The position numbers were made by a program, and so were the translations under genes. A DNA stretch of 64,000 nt, from the NCBI GenBank assembly GCA_963772375.1, contig CAVYXG010000001.1:310001-374000 (forward strand), in the 5' to 3' direction. This stretch comes from DATBHM01 sp963772375. Its GTDB lineage: Bacteria; Actinomycetota; UBA4738; JACQTL01. Positions 16,301-24,479 of the stretch are shown one piece after another. Every line of letters begins with the position of its first letter. The first letter of the stretch is position 1. Under the pieces are notes generated by a model, which had not been told where the DNA came from, did no database searches, and worked only from the letters and a program-made list of their open reading frames with translations.

Positions 16301-16417
16301 CTACTTGAGCCGGAAGAAGAAGAAGTAGATCGCGTAGATGAACAGGCCGAGGCCGAGCACGATGCCGGCGATCAGGAACAACGCTCCCGCCGTGTAGCCG
16401 ACCATCCCCCCGAGCAT
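16301..16417 (-). CDS. 38-residue single-span membrane miniprotein
   Basis: A very short gene: MLGGMVGYTAGALFLIAG continues into one strongly hydrophobic helix ending YAIYFFFFRLK. It has a good Shine-Dalgarno (GGGAGGG) about 6 nt before the ATG and a clean TAG stop. The Phe run next to Arg-Lys looks like a membrane-interface anchor. Function unknown; such peptides often modulate larger membrane complexes. It lies alone between the RNHCP and winged-helix genes. Confidence 0.6.
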   Translation of the reverse strand: MLGGMVGYTAGALFLIAGIVLGLGLFIYAIYFFFFRLK

Positions 16418-16486
16418 GGTTCCCTCCCGTTGTCGATGGGCACGGCGAAGCATGCCATCCCGCGGACGGGGCCGTGTGTCGGTGGG

Positions 16487-16747
16487 TCACTCGCTCACGA
16501 CAAACGCCCACCCGGTGCGGGTGATCTTCCATTCCCGCCGGAAGTTCCAGGGGCGCGACTCGACGAGTCCCGCCGCCCGCAGGGTACGAAGGTTGGCCGC
16601 CGCCGCGCTCGACGTGGCCTCCGACGTGCCCGACGCCGTGCGGTGCAGCGCGTCGGCCACCTCGGCCGCCGTCGCCCACCCGTCCGGGCCTGCCGCCGAA
16701 GCGAGCGCGGCGAGCCATTGCACGGAACGTTGGGGCAAGCGGACCAC
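16487..16747 (-). CDS. Winged-helix DNA-binding protein
   Basis: 86 residues with the layout of an ArsR/MarR-like winged helix: VQWLAALASAAGPDGWATAAEVADALHRT, a recognition region with TSSAAAANLRTLRAAGLVES and a wing (RPWNFRREWKITRTGWAFV). Small size suggests a single DNA-binding domain without a sensor domain. GTG 16747 is preceded by CACAAT at 6 nt spacing, a leaderless arrangement. It is divergent from the luciferase-like gene with only 52 nt between starts, so it may regulate that gene and itself. Confidence 0.65.
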   Translation of the reverse strand: MVRLPQRSVQWLAALASAAGPDGWATAAEVADALHRTASGTSEATSSAAAANLRTLRAAGLVESRPWNFRREWKITRTGWAFVVSE

Positions 16748-16753
16748 GTCGCC

Positions 16754-16792
16754 ATTGTGAACCCGATCCGACGCAATGCCAGCGGATACGAT
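16754..16792. promoter_or_regulatory. Back-to-back leaderless promoters of the winged-helix and LLM genes
   Basis: Plus strand: TACGAT (16787-16792) then 7 nt then ATG 16800. Minus strand: CACAAT (16754-16759) then 6 nt then GTG 16747. The two -10 boxes face outward within about 50 nt. Confidence 0.5.
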
Positions 16793-16799
16793 CGCCATC

Positions 16800-17639
16800 A
16801 TGCGATACGCCGTCGGAGTGCCGAACGTCCGGGAGTACGGCGATCCGAACGTGCTCCTCGACCTGGGGCTGCGAACGGAACGGGCCGGGTGGGACGGGTT
16901 CTTCGTCTGGGACCACCTCGTGTACCGCGAGCAGGGCGATCCCGTATGCGATCCCTGGGTCGCCCTCACGGCCGTCGCCGCCAGGACCTCGCGCATTCGG
17001 CTCGGCGTGATGGTCTGCGCGCTGGCCCGGCGCCGCCCCTGGATGGTGGCCCGAACGACGGCGGCGCTCGACGGGCTGTCCGGCGGACGGCTGGTGTTCG
17101 GGGCCGGCCTCGGCTCCCTGGGCGATGGCGAGTTCACGGCGTTCGGGGAGGACGCCGACGACCGCGTCCGGGCCGACCGGCTCGACGAGGGCCTCCAGAT
17201 CGTCACCGGGCTGTGGTCGGGCGAGCCGTATTCGTTCCACGGTCACCACTACCGCGTCGAGGAGGCGGCGTTCCGTCCCGCCCCGGTCCAGCGGCCGGTC
17301 CCGGTGTGGATCGCCGGGCGGTGGCCGGCCCTGCGGCCGTTTCGCCGGGCGGCCCGGTGGCAGGGGCTCTTCGCCACGCACCGCGAGGTAGGCCTCGCCC
17401 AGACCATGACACCGGAGCAGCTCGAGGAGATCGTCCGGTACACCCTTGACCACAGGACGGACGAGGGGCCGTTCGATGTCGTCGTCGAGGGCTCGACGGC
17501 CGGGTCTGCCTCGGCGGAAGCGGCCCGCGTCTCGGCCTACGCCGACGTCGGCCTCACGTGGTGGGTGGAACAGCTGACCTGGGCCCGTGGCTCGCTGGAC
17601 GAGACCCGCGGCCGCATCCACGAGGGCCCGCCTCGCTGA
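16800..17639 (+). CDS. Luciferase-like (LLM) flavin/F420-dependent oxidoreductase
   Basis: 279-residue TIM-barrel protein of the bacterial luciferase-like family. Typical segments: MRYAVGVPNVREYGDPNVLLDLGLRTERAGWDGFFVWDHL at the N-terminus, ARTSRIRLGVMVCALARRRPWMVARTTAALDGLSGGRLVFGAGLG in the core, and RADRLDEGLQIVTGLWSGEP. Cofactor (F420 or FMN) and substrate cannot be read from the sequence. ATG 16800 is chosen because a TACGAT -10 box lies 7 nt upstream; an ATG at 16776 would precede that promoter. It is divergent from a small winged-helix regulator. Confidence 0.88.
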   Translation: MRYAVGVPNVREYGDPNVLLDLGLRTERAGWDGFFVWDHLVYREQGDPVCDPWVALTAVAARTSRIRLGVMVCALARRRPWMVARTTAALDGLSGGRLVFGAGLGSLGDGEFTAFGEDADDRVRADRLDEGLQIVTGLWSGEPYSFHGHHYRVEEAAFRPAPVQRPVPVWIAGRWPALRPFRRAARWQGLFATHREVGLAQTMTPEQLEEIVRYTLDHRTDEGPFDVVVEGSTAGSASAEAARVSAYADVGLTWWVEQLTWARGSLDETRGRIHEGPPR

Positions 17640-17708
17640 GACCCCAAGGATCAGCCGGCGTCCGACGGGCCGAATTCCGGCGTTCCATGGCCGTCCGCCG
17701 GAGGGAGC

Positions 17709-18569
17709 TCAGTCACAGAAGATTGCAGCGCGGAGGTTCCGGTGGACCGCGCCGGAATCCACGGTGATCCGGACGCTGGGGACTCCACGCCCGTGGTTGC
17801 CGGGGCTGAGGAGATGCACGGGTGCAACGCCGCGCGGCCCAAGCCCGAGCTCCAGCAGGCGCAGTCGGTACTCACCACGCGCGAGCGGAGCACTGAAGTG
17901 GCCGCGGCTGTCCGTCCGGATGTCAGCGACCACGAACCTCCCGGTGGGATCCAGCACGCGGACCACCCCATGGAACGGATGCCGGAGCACCTCCCCGGAA
18001 CAGAACCCTGCCCCGGAGGGGAAAGTGAAGTAGGCCCGCCCCCACAGCTCCGCCCGATCGTCCTGGTCGGGTCCCTCCGGACGTTGAGGTGGTGTGCCCG
18101 GGAGCTCGAACGTACATCCCGAGCCGATCCTGGTCACGACATGGACCCTTGTGACAGTGTCGGGAGCGATGGTCAGTGGCTGTTCACATGTGTCCGTGGG
18201 TGGATCGAGGAATCCGCAGTTGCCGTCACACGGCCGCTGGTAACTCCTGATCCTGTAACGGCCGGCCGGCACCTCCCGCTTCAGCCGGTCGTCCTTGACC
18301 TCCGCGTCGAACACGGCTCCCTCCGGGCCCCACAGCCGGACGAACGACAACGATCCTTCCGTATACACCTGGCCCCGGTCGTCGAACTCCTGCGTCACTT
18401 CGAGGGTTCCGGTTGCCGGGGGGGCGCCCGGACCCGGCGAGTGCGTTGACTCGGTTGACGGTCCGCTTGCTGTCGAGGATGGAATCGCCGGTTGTTCCCG
18501 TGTGATGCACGCCGCGAGGACAGTCACCATCGCGATGGCGATCACGCTGAATGCGGCCAGTCGTCGCAT
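17709..18569 (-). CDS. Lipoprotein of unknown function, Cys-rich
   Basis: 286 residues with a lipoprotein signal (MRRLAAFSVIAIAMVTVLAAC) and a Ser/Thr/Pro-rich linker, then a beta-rich region. The segment DRLKREVPAGRYRIRSYQRPCDGNCGFLDPPTDTCEQPL resembles a prealbumin-like or carboxypeptidase-regulatory-like fold, repeated more loosely at GHFSAPLARGEYRLRLLELG. Several Cys could form disulfides. No enzyme motif. ATG 18569 has AAGGA about 5 nt upstream; an upstream ATG at 18623 would put a hydrophilic stretch before the signal peptide. Confidence 0.65.
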   Translation of the reverse strand: MRRLAAFSVIAIAMVTVLAACITREQPAIPSSTASGPSTESTHSPGPGAPPATGTLEVTQEFDDRGQVYTEGSLSFVRLWGPEGAVFDAEVKDDRLKREVPAGRYRIRSYQRPCDGNCGFLDPPTDTCEQPLTIAPDTVTRVHVVTRIGSGCTFELPGTPPQRPEGPDQDDRAELWGRAYFTFPSGAGFCSGEVLRHPFHGVVRVLDPTGRFVVADIRTDSRGHFSAPLARGEYRLRLLELGLGPRGVAPVHLLSPGNHGRGVPSVRITVDSGAVHRNLRAAIFCD

Positions 18570-18626
18570 CGTCCTTGGACGTCTTGGCGGATGTGAGCGT
18601 TCCGAGCCCTTGGGGATGGCCACGTG

Positions 18627-18670
18627 TCCACGATGTCTTGAGACATCAGTCCACGATGTCCCGAGACATC
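18627..18670. repeat. Two tandem copies of a 21-bp palindromic repeat
   Basis: Copies at 18627-18647 and 18650-18670 (period 23). Each holds a dyad: GATGTCTTGAGACATC in the first (7-bp arms) and GATGTCCCGAGACATC in the second (6-bp arms). They lie between the lipoprotein gene and tRNA-Leu. Confidence 0.85.
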
Positions 18671-18676
18671 CCAGGG

Positions 18677-18762
<86 letters not shown>

Positions 18763-18815
18763 GCGGGTGCGGAGCCCAGTATAGCGGTGGGGTGTTGCGC
18801 GGCCGGAGCCCCGCC

Positions 18816-19043
18816 TCAGTGGTTCGACAGGTACGCGAGGGTGAACGTGCACACGCCGAACAGGCACGCCGTGAACACCGTGATCTTGTCGAGTCGCTTC
18901 TCGACCGCCGTGCCTCCGGCCAGCCCGGCCCCGCCGCCGAACATGTCGGAGAGCCCGCCGCCCTTGCCGGAGTGCAGCAGGATGAAGATCACCAGGAACA
19001 GCGCGGACATGATGTCCAGGATCAGCACGATCAGGTGCAGCAC
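18816..19043 (-). CDS. secG: Protein translocase subunit SecG
   Basis: 75-residue two-helix membrane protein of the SecYEG channel. The first helix LHLIVLILDIMSALFLVIFILLHSG is followed by the glycine-rich loop KGGGLSDMFGGGAGLAGGTAVEKRLDK typical of SecG, and a second helix ITVFTACLFGVCTFTLAYL. Length is standard. In many actinobacteria secG follows tpiA; here it is about 9 kb from the glycolysis operon, so that linkage is broken. Confidence 0.95.
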   Translation of the reverse strand: MLHLIVLILDIMSALFLVIFILLHSGKGGGLSDMFGGGAGLAGGTAVEKRLDKITVFTACLFGVCTFTLAYLSNH

Positions 19044-19133
19044 GTCGTTCGTCTCCTCGGATGCAGTTCGGCGAACCGGATCAGTGTACCGGCCGCCACG
19101 CCCCTCGACCGGGGGGCGGGAACAGGCCGGACC

Positions 19134-20195
19134 CTAGCCCGTCGCCTCGATCAGCGCCCGGTCCTCGAGCGGGAAGTGGCACGCGGCCAGCTGCCCCTCG
19201 TGGAACCCCTCGAGCGCCGGATCGTCCTCCTTGCACGTCGGGAACTGCGCCCGCGGGCACCGCGGGTGGAACCGGCATCCCGACGGCGGGTTGATCGGCG
19301 ACGGCACGTCGCCCTCGAGGATGATCCGGCGCTTCTTCGCCGCGAGCTCCGGGTCGGGGATCGGCACCGCCGACAGCAGGGCGCCTGTGTAGGGATGCTT
19401 CGGCGTCTCGTACAGAGTGGCTCCGTCCGCGACCTCGACGATCCGACCGAGGTACATGACCGCGACGCGGTCGCTCACGTGCCGCACCACGGACAGGTCG
19501 TGGGCGATGAACAGGTATGTGAGCTTGAACTCCTCCTGAAGGTCCTCCAGGAGGTTCAGGATCTGGGCCTGGATCGACACGTCGAGCGCGGAGACCGGCT
19601 CGTCGCACACGATCAGCTTCGGCCGCAGGCCCAGTGCGCGAGCCACGCCGATGCGCTGGCGCTGTCCCCCGGAGAACTCGTGCGGGTACCGGTTGTAGTG
19701 CTCCGGGTTCAGCCCCACGAGCTCCATCAGCTGGCGGACTTCTTCCTTGATCCTGTTCTTGGGGACGGTCCCGTGCAGGTGGAACGGGGCGCCGATGATC
19801 GACCCCACGGTGTGTCGTGGGTTCAGTGACGCGTAGGGATCCTGGAAGATCATCTGCATCTCGCGTCGGAACGGGCGCATCTTGCGCGGCGCGATCCGGC
19901 TGATGTCCTGGCCCTGGAAGAGGATCTCCCCCTCGGTGACGTCCATGAGCCGGAGGATCAGTCGCGCGGTGGTGGACTTGCCGCAGCCGGTCTCCCCCAC
20001 CAGCCCGACCGTCTCTCCCGGGTAGATGTCGAGGTCGATCCCGTCGACCGCGTGCACGTTGCCGATCTTCTTCTGGAAGATGATCCCCCGGGTGATGGGG
20101 AAGTACTTCTTCAGGCCGCGGATCCGCACGAGGGGCTCGCCCGTTCGGGCGGGCCTCGCCGGCGGCTCGGTTCGCTCGGATACCTGAACGCTCAT
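19134..20195 (-). CDS. oppF: Oligopeptide/dipeptide ABC transporter ATP-binding protein (OppF type)
   Basis: 353-residue ATPase. Walker A GETGCGKST, signature EFSGGQRQRIGVARAL, Walker B KLIVCDEPVSALDVS and H-loop FIAHDLSVVRHVSDRV are all intact. The C-terminal oligopeptide-transporter extension carries the Cys-rich PSGCRFHPRCPRAQFPTC motif. The ATG overlaps the OppD stop by 4 nt (ATGA). It is the last gene of the five-gene opp set. Confidence 0.93.
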   Translation of the reverse strand: MSVQVSERTEPPARPARTGEPLVRIRGLKKYFPITRGIIFQKKIGNVHAVDGIDLDIYPGETVGLVGETGCGKSTTARLILRLMDVTEGEILFQGQDISRIAPRKMRPFRREMQMIFQDPYASLNPRHTVGSIIGAPFHLHGTVPKNRIKEEVRQLMELVGLNPEHYNRYPHEFSGGQRQRIGVARALGLRPKLIVCDEPVSALDVSIQAQILNLLEDLQEEFKLTYLFIAHDLSVVRHVSDRVAVMYLGRIVEVADGATLYETPKHPYTGALLSAVPIPDPELAAKKRRIILEGDVPSPINPPSGCRFHPRCPRAQFPTCKEDDPALEGFHEGQLAACHFPLEDRALIEATG

Positions 20196-21205
20196 CGGTG
20201 GGATGCGACCTCCTGGTCGAAGATTCGCTCCTTCTCTGCCAGCGACAGGTGGCACGCCGTGGCGTGGTGGCCGGCGGAGGGGAGCAGCGGCGGCGTCTCC
20301 TGCTTGCAGACCTCCATCGCGTACGGGCACCGCGGATGGAACGAGCACCCCTTCGGCACGAAGATCAGGGACGGCGGAAGCCCCCGGATCGGCCGGAGCC
20401 GGTCGCCGAGGTCCTGGTCGATCCGGGTGATCGACTGCAGGAGTCCCCACGTGTACGGGTGGTGCGAGTTGTAGTAGATGTCGCGGGCCTCGCCGTACTC
20501 GACGGCCTTGCCCGCGTACATGACCATGATGTCGTCGCAGTGCTCGGCCACGACCCCAAGGTCGTGGGTGATCATCACGACGGCAGCGTCGAACTCCTCC
20601 TTCAGCCGGTCGATCAGGTCGAGGATCTGGGCCTGGACCGTCACGTCGAGGGCCGTCGTCGGCTCGTCCGCGATCAGCAGGTCGGGGTTGAGCGACAGCG
20701 CCATGGCGATCATCGCCCGCTGGCGCATGCCGCCGGAGAACTCGTGCGGGTACTGCTTGGCGCGTTCCTCCGGGCGCGGGATGCCCACCCGGCGGAGCAT
20801 CTCGACGGATTGCTGGAACGACTCTTTCTTGGAGATGTCCTGGTGGGCCCGGATGGCCTCGCCGATCTGCGATCCCACCTTGTAGAACGGGTGCATCGAC
20901 GTCATCGGGTCCTGGAAGATCATGCTGATCTTGCTGCCCCGGATGTGCCGGAGCTCGTCGGGCGGCAGCTTCAGCAGGTCCTGCCCCTTGAACAGGACCT
21001 CCCCGGAGATCATGGCACCCTTGGACCGGATGAGGCCCATGATGGTGAGGAACGACACGCTCTTGCCCGAGCCCGACTCCCCCACCACGCCCATCGTCTC
21101 GCCGCGGGCGATCGAGAACGTGATCCCGTCGACGGCCTTGACGACGCCGTCTTCGGTCGTGAAATGAACCTTGAGGTCCTTGACCTCGAGCAGTGGTTCA
21201 GCCAC
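20192..21205 (-). CDS. oppD: Oligopeptide/dipeptide ABC transporter ATP-binding protein (OppD type)
   Basis: 337-residue ATPase paired with OppF. Walker A GESGSGKSV, signature EFSGGMRQRAMIAMAL and Walker B DLLIADEPTTALDVT are intact, and the C-terminal Cys cluster KGCSFHPRCPYAMEVC is the family mark. GTG start 57 nt after the permease gene. OppD and OppF form the heterodimeric motor on the cytoplasmic face of the OppB/OppC channel. Confidence 0.93.
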   Translation of the reverse strand: MAEPLLEVKDLKVHFTTEDGVVKAVDGITFSIARGETMGVVGESGSGKSVSFLTIMGLIRSKGAMISGEVLFKGQDLLKLPPDELRHIRGSKISMIFQDPMTSMHPFYKVGSQIGEAIRAHQDISKKESFQQSVEMLRRVGIPRPEERAKQYPHEFSGGMRQRAMIAMALSLNPDLLIADEPTTALDVTVQAQILDLIDRLKEEFDAAVVMITHDLGVVAEHCDDIMVMYAGKAVEYGEARDIYYNSHHPYTWGLLQSITRIDQDLGDRLRPIRGLPPSLIFVPKGCSFHPRCPYAMEVCKQETPPLLPSAGHHATACHLSLAEKERIFDQEVASHR

Positions 21206-21262
21206 AGCGACCCCTGGGGCCGGGAGCAGCGCCAGCGGACGCCCGGAAAGGGCGTCCGCGAC

Positions 21263-22231
21263 TCACGTGTACCTCACCCGGGGATCCAGATAGGCGTAGA
21301 TGATGTCGACTAACAGGTTCATCAACGTGACCGCCAATGCGGCCACAATGGTGACGTCGAGGATCGCGTTGAAGTCGTTGTTCGAAACCGACTGGACCAC
21401 CAGCGCCCCGATACCGGGGAGGTTGAACACCGTCTCGGTGATGATCGCGCCCCCCAGCAGGGCGCCGAGGTCCATGCCGATCATGGTCACGAGCGGTGTC
21501 AAACTCGAACGCAGCCCGTGCCTGACGACGACCCGCTTCTCCGACAGACCCTTGGCGCGGGCCGTCCGGATGTAGTCCTCGGACATCGTCTCGATGAGGT
21601 TCCCCCGCGACATCCGCGCGTAGAAGGCTGCGAAGAGTAACGCCAGCACCACCCACGGCATGATCATGTGATTCAACCAGGTGATGAACCCGTATTTGCC
21701 GATGGAATAGAACCCCGATCCGGCCGCCCAGCCGAGCTTGAACCAGAAGATGTACAGGAACATCTGGCCCAGCCAGAACACGGGGGCCGACACGCCGAAC
21801 AGCGCGAACCCCATGGCCAGCCGGTCGCCCAGCGATCGCGGCTTCAGCGCGGACAGGATCCCGATCGGGATGCCGATGGAGATCCACACGATGGCGGCCC
21901 CGAACGCGAGCTGCGCGGTCACCGACAGCCGCTGGAGGATGAGCGGCTTCAGCGGCGAGCGCGTGTTGAACGAAAGACCGAGGCCCGGCCACCCGTACTG
22001 GTCGCCGAGGAACACGTGCTTGACGAACAGCGCGTACTGGACGACGAACGGCTTGTCCAGCCCGAACTGCTTCCTGACCTCCTCGATGAGCGCCGGCGTG
22101 GGCTGGCGCCCCGCGAAGCGGGTCGCCGGGTCACCGGGAGGAAGCTTGAAGAAGATGAAGTACGTGATGAACGTGATGACCAGCAGGACGAAGACCACCC
22201 ACAGCAACCTTCGGATGATGTAGCGGCCCAT
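21263..22231 (-). CDS. oppB: Oligopeptide/dipeptide ABC transporter permease (OppB type)
   Basis: 322-residue permease starting MGRYIIRRLLWVVFVLLVITFITYFIF, the usual first helix of OppB/DppB. The cytoplasmic EAA loop is seen around RTARAKGLSEKRVVVRHGLR. About six membrane helices. A Shine-Dalgarno GGAGGAG directly precedes the ATG. A strong stem-loop separates it from the upstream binding-protein gene. Confidence 0.93.
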   Translation of the reverse strand: MGRYIIRRLLWVVFVLLVITFITYFIFFKLPPGDPATRFAGRQPTPALIEEVRKQFGLDKPFVVQYALFVKHVFLGDQYGWPGLGLSFNTRSPLKPLILQRLSVTAQLAFGAAIVWISIGIPIGILSALKPRSLGDRLAMGFALFGVSAPVFWLGQMFLYIFWFKLGWAAGSGFYSIGKYGFITWLNHMIMPWVVLALLFAAFYARMSRGNLIETMSEDYIRTARAKGLSEKRVVVRHGLRSSLTPLVTMIGMDLGALLGGAIITETVFNLPGIGALVVQSVSNNDFNAILDVTIVAALAVTLMNLLVDIIYAYLDPRVRYT

Positions 22232-22355
22232 CTCTCCTCCTCCGTCTCCTGCGGCCCTCGTCCTTCGTACCCGCTCAGCCCCCCGTCCATCCGGGGGGCC
22301 GTTTCGTTGCGGCCCCAGTATCGGTGCCGGTGCTGCCGTGGTGCGGGTGGTCCGA

Positions 22356-22383
22356 AGGGACCGCCGGTCGCCCGGCGGTCCCT
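22356..22383 (-). terminator. Stem-loop between oppA and oppB
   Basis: Perfect 12-bp stem (agggaccgccgg / ccggcggtccct) with loop TCGC, about 20 nt after the oppA stop. It probably acts as a partial terminator that keeps binding-protein mRNA more abundant than permease mRNA. Confidence 0.75.
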
Positions 22384-22403
22384 CCGTCCCTGGACCTCGT
22401 CCC

Positions 22404-24383
22404 CTACTCGAGTGAGGTGGGGTCGTCGATCCCGTTGTTCACCGCGATGTGACACCAGGAGATGTTTCCGGAGAACTGATCGAAGGTGTACTCGGTGACC
22501 GACGGGCTGATGACCGTGAAGTTGTTGCCCCACAGGTACGGGACCCACGGGATGTACTTGGTCATCAGGTCCTTGTCGAACTGGATCCAGCAGTTGGTCC
22601 GGTCGTCGCCGGAGAGCGCGTTGCACTTGGCGATGTTCGAGTCGACGTTCGGGACCTCGTCCTTCACCTTGTTGAACGCGGCCACCACGTCCGGACCGCA
22701 CTCCTTCGCCTTGGCTGCGGTCATGCCGAACTCGGAGTAGTCGATCTGGCCCTCGCAGATGAGGCCGCTCGAGTCGAACAGGACCGCGAACGTCGACGGG
22801 TCGGCGTAGTCCTTGCCCCAACCCGGGCAGGCCGAGAGCGGGACGAGGTTCTTGACCGTCTGGATCGTGGTGTAGCAGGTGCCCGTGTCCAGCTCGCGGA
22901 CCTTCAGCGTGATGCCGATGGACGACAGGGCATCCTGGATCGACGGCGTCATGTTGGACTGCGGAGGCGTCGTGCGGTTCAGGAAGATGACGTTCTTGCA
23001 GACCGATGCGTCACAGGTGCCGTCGTGGTTGGTGTCGTACTTCGACTTCGACATCGCCTGCTTGGCGAGCGATACGGAGCCGGCCTCGTTGGGCGTCTGG
23101 TACGGGTCGTAGGTCTGCCCGCCGAAGTCGAGCACCGTCGGAGGCATGATGTGCGTGGCGATGTCGCCGTGGGGCGGCCCGCCCCATGCCTTCTGCAGCG
23201 CCTGCTTGTCGATGACGTAGTTGAGTGCCTTTCGCACGTTGACATCGTCGAACGGCGGCGCGAGCACGTTCATGGTGATGTACCACGTCCGGTCGCCCGA
23301 GTCCGAGTGCAGCAGGCCCTTGAGGCTGGGGTCGGTCAGGTACTTCTGCTCCACCGGAGCCGGAGGAGTGGAAGCCCACGAACCGTCGAGCTCGCCGGCC
23401 TGGATCTTCGCGAAGATGTCGTCCGTGTTGGTGTCGATCGCGATGTGCACCCCGTTGATGTTGTTCTCACGGCTCGTCGGCGAGTCGGTCGACGGGTCGT
23501 AGTTCGGGTTGCGGACGATCGTCATCTCCTTCGTCGGGTCGAACCCGGAGATGGGCTTGATCGAGTCGCACGACGAGGTGTCGAGGTTCTGCTCGCCGTC
23601 GATCATGTACGGACCGGACGAGATGACGTCGCGGCCGTAGTCCCCCGCCTTGGTGAAGCACTTCCCGACTTCCGGCGGGATCGGCGCCGTGGCCGGCATG
23701 GCGAGCCGGTACAACAGGTCGCCGGTGGGCTTCTCGAGGTGGAAGATGATCGTCTGATCGTCGGGCGTCTCGATCCCGGAGACCGGGGCCGGCTTGGCCG
23801 CGCTCCCGGTCATGCCCTTGATGACCCCGTCGTAGTAGAAGCCGTACTGGGCCACCAGGGACTTGGTGTTGATCCGCTCGAACGCGTACTCGATGTCGTG
23901 CGAGGTCACGTCCCGGTTGACCGGCGGGCCGAACTTCACGCCCGTCTTCAGATGGAACGTGTAGGTGAGCCCGTCCGCCGAGACGTCCGGGTTGGCCGAG
24001 GCGATGTCCGGGACCAGCGCGTCGCCCGCGGTGCCTCCGACGTGGTTGTACGACATGAGGGTGCGGAGCAGCATGTCGCTGTAGAGGCCCCAGGCCGAGC
24101 CCAGGTACTCACCCGTCGGGTCGAAGGCCCCGGTGAACCCGAAGTCCTCGATCGCGGTCCGGTACGTCCCGCCCTTGATCTGGGACGGCAGGCCGCCACC
24201 GCTCGTGGTCGGGCCGCCAGAGGTGGTCGGACCGCCAGAGGTGGTCGGCCCGCCAGAGGTGGTCGGCCCGCTGCCTGTGGTGGTCGGCGGAGTCGTACCC
24301 CCACCGTTGTTGCCACAGGCGGCGGCGAACAGCGCCAGGGTGCACGTCAGGGCGAGCGCACCGAGCAACTTTCGCTTCGTCAA
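22404..24383 (-). CDS. oppA: Oligopeptide ABC transporter substrate-binding lipoprotein (OppA type)
   Basis: 659-residue extracellular solute-binding protein of family 5. The lipoprotein signal ends LFAAACG (Cys23); a Gly/Pro/Thr/Ser linker made of five-residue repeats (GGPTTS-type, residues 39-62) tethers the domain. The mature protein shows the SBP5 pattern (GGTYRTAIEDFGFTGAFDPTGEYLGSAW; VTSHDIEYAFERI; DVNVRKALNYVIDKQAL). TTG start preceded by AAGGGGGG. It is larger than average (about 540-600), with extra Cys and Asp-rich segments such as the one near NHDGTCDASVC. It captures the peptide for the adjacent OppBC-DF channel; the exact ligand is unknown. Confidence 0.92.
   Translation of the reverse strand: MTKRKLLGALALTCTLALFAAACGNNGGGTTPPTTTGSGPTTSGGPTTSGGPTTSGGPTTSGGGLPSQIKGGTYRTAIEDFGFTGAFDPTGEYLGSAWGLYSDMLLRTLMSYNHVGGTAGDALVPDIASANPDVSADGLTYTFHLKTGVKFGPPVNRDVTSHDIEYAFERINTKSLVAQYGFYYDGVIKGMTGSAAKPAPVSGIETPDDQTIIFHLEKPTGDLLYRLAMPATAPIPPEVGKCFTKAGDYGRDVISSGPYMIDGEQNLDTSSCDSIKPISGFDPTKEMTIVRNPNYDPSTDSPTSRENNINGVHIAIDTNTDDIFAKIQAGELDGSWASTPPAPVEQKYLTDPSLKGLLHSDSGDRTWYITMNVLAPPFDDVNVRKALNYVIDKQALQKAWGGPPHGDIATHIMPPTVLDFGGQTYDPYQTPNEAGSVSLAKQAMSKSKYDTNHDGTCDASVCKNVIFLNRTTPPQSNMTPSIQDALSSIGITLKVRELDTGTCYTTIQTVKNLVPLSACPGWGKDYADPSTFAVLFDSSGLICEGQIDYSEFGMTAAKAKECGPDVVAAFNKVKDEVPNVDSNIAKCNALSGDDRTNCWIQFDKDLMTKYIPWVPYLWGNNFTVISPSVTEYTFDQFSGNISWCHIAVNNGIDDPTSLE
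24195..24269 (-). repeat. 15-nt tandem repeats encoding PTTSG units in the OppA linker
   Basis: About four to five copies of a 15-nt unit (gccagaggtggtcgg-like on the plus strand). Copy number of such linker repeats often varies between strains. Confidence 0.8.
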
Positions 24384-24479
24384 AGTTCCCCCCTTTCCGG
24401 GAAGACAGATCGTTCAGGTGGTGCTCAGATCGAAGTTCATCTCGAAACCGAGGTCCGGTCCTCCTTTCGTTCCCCTCTC

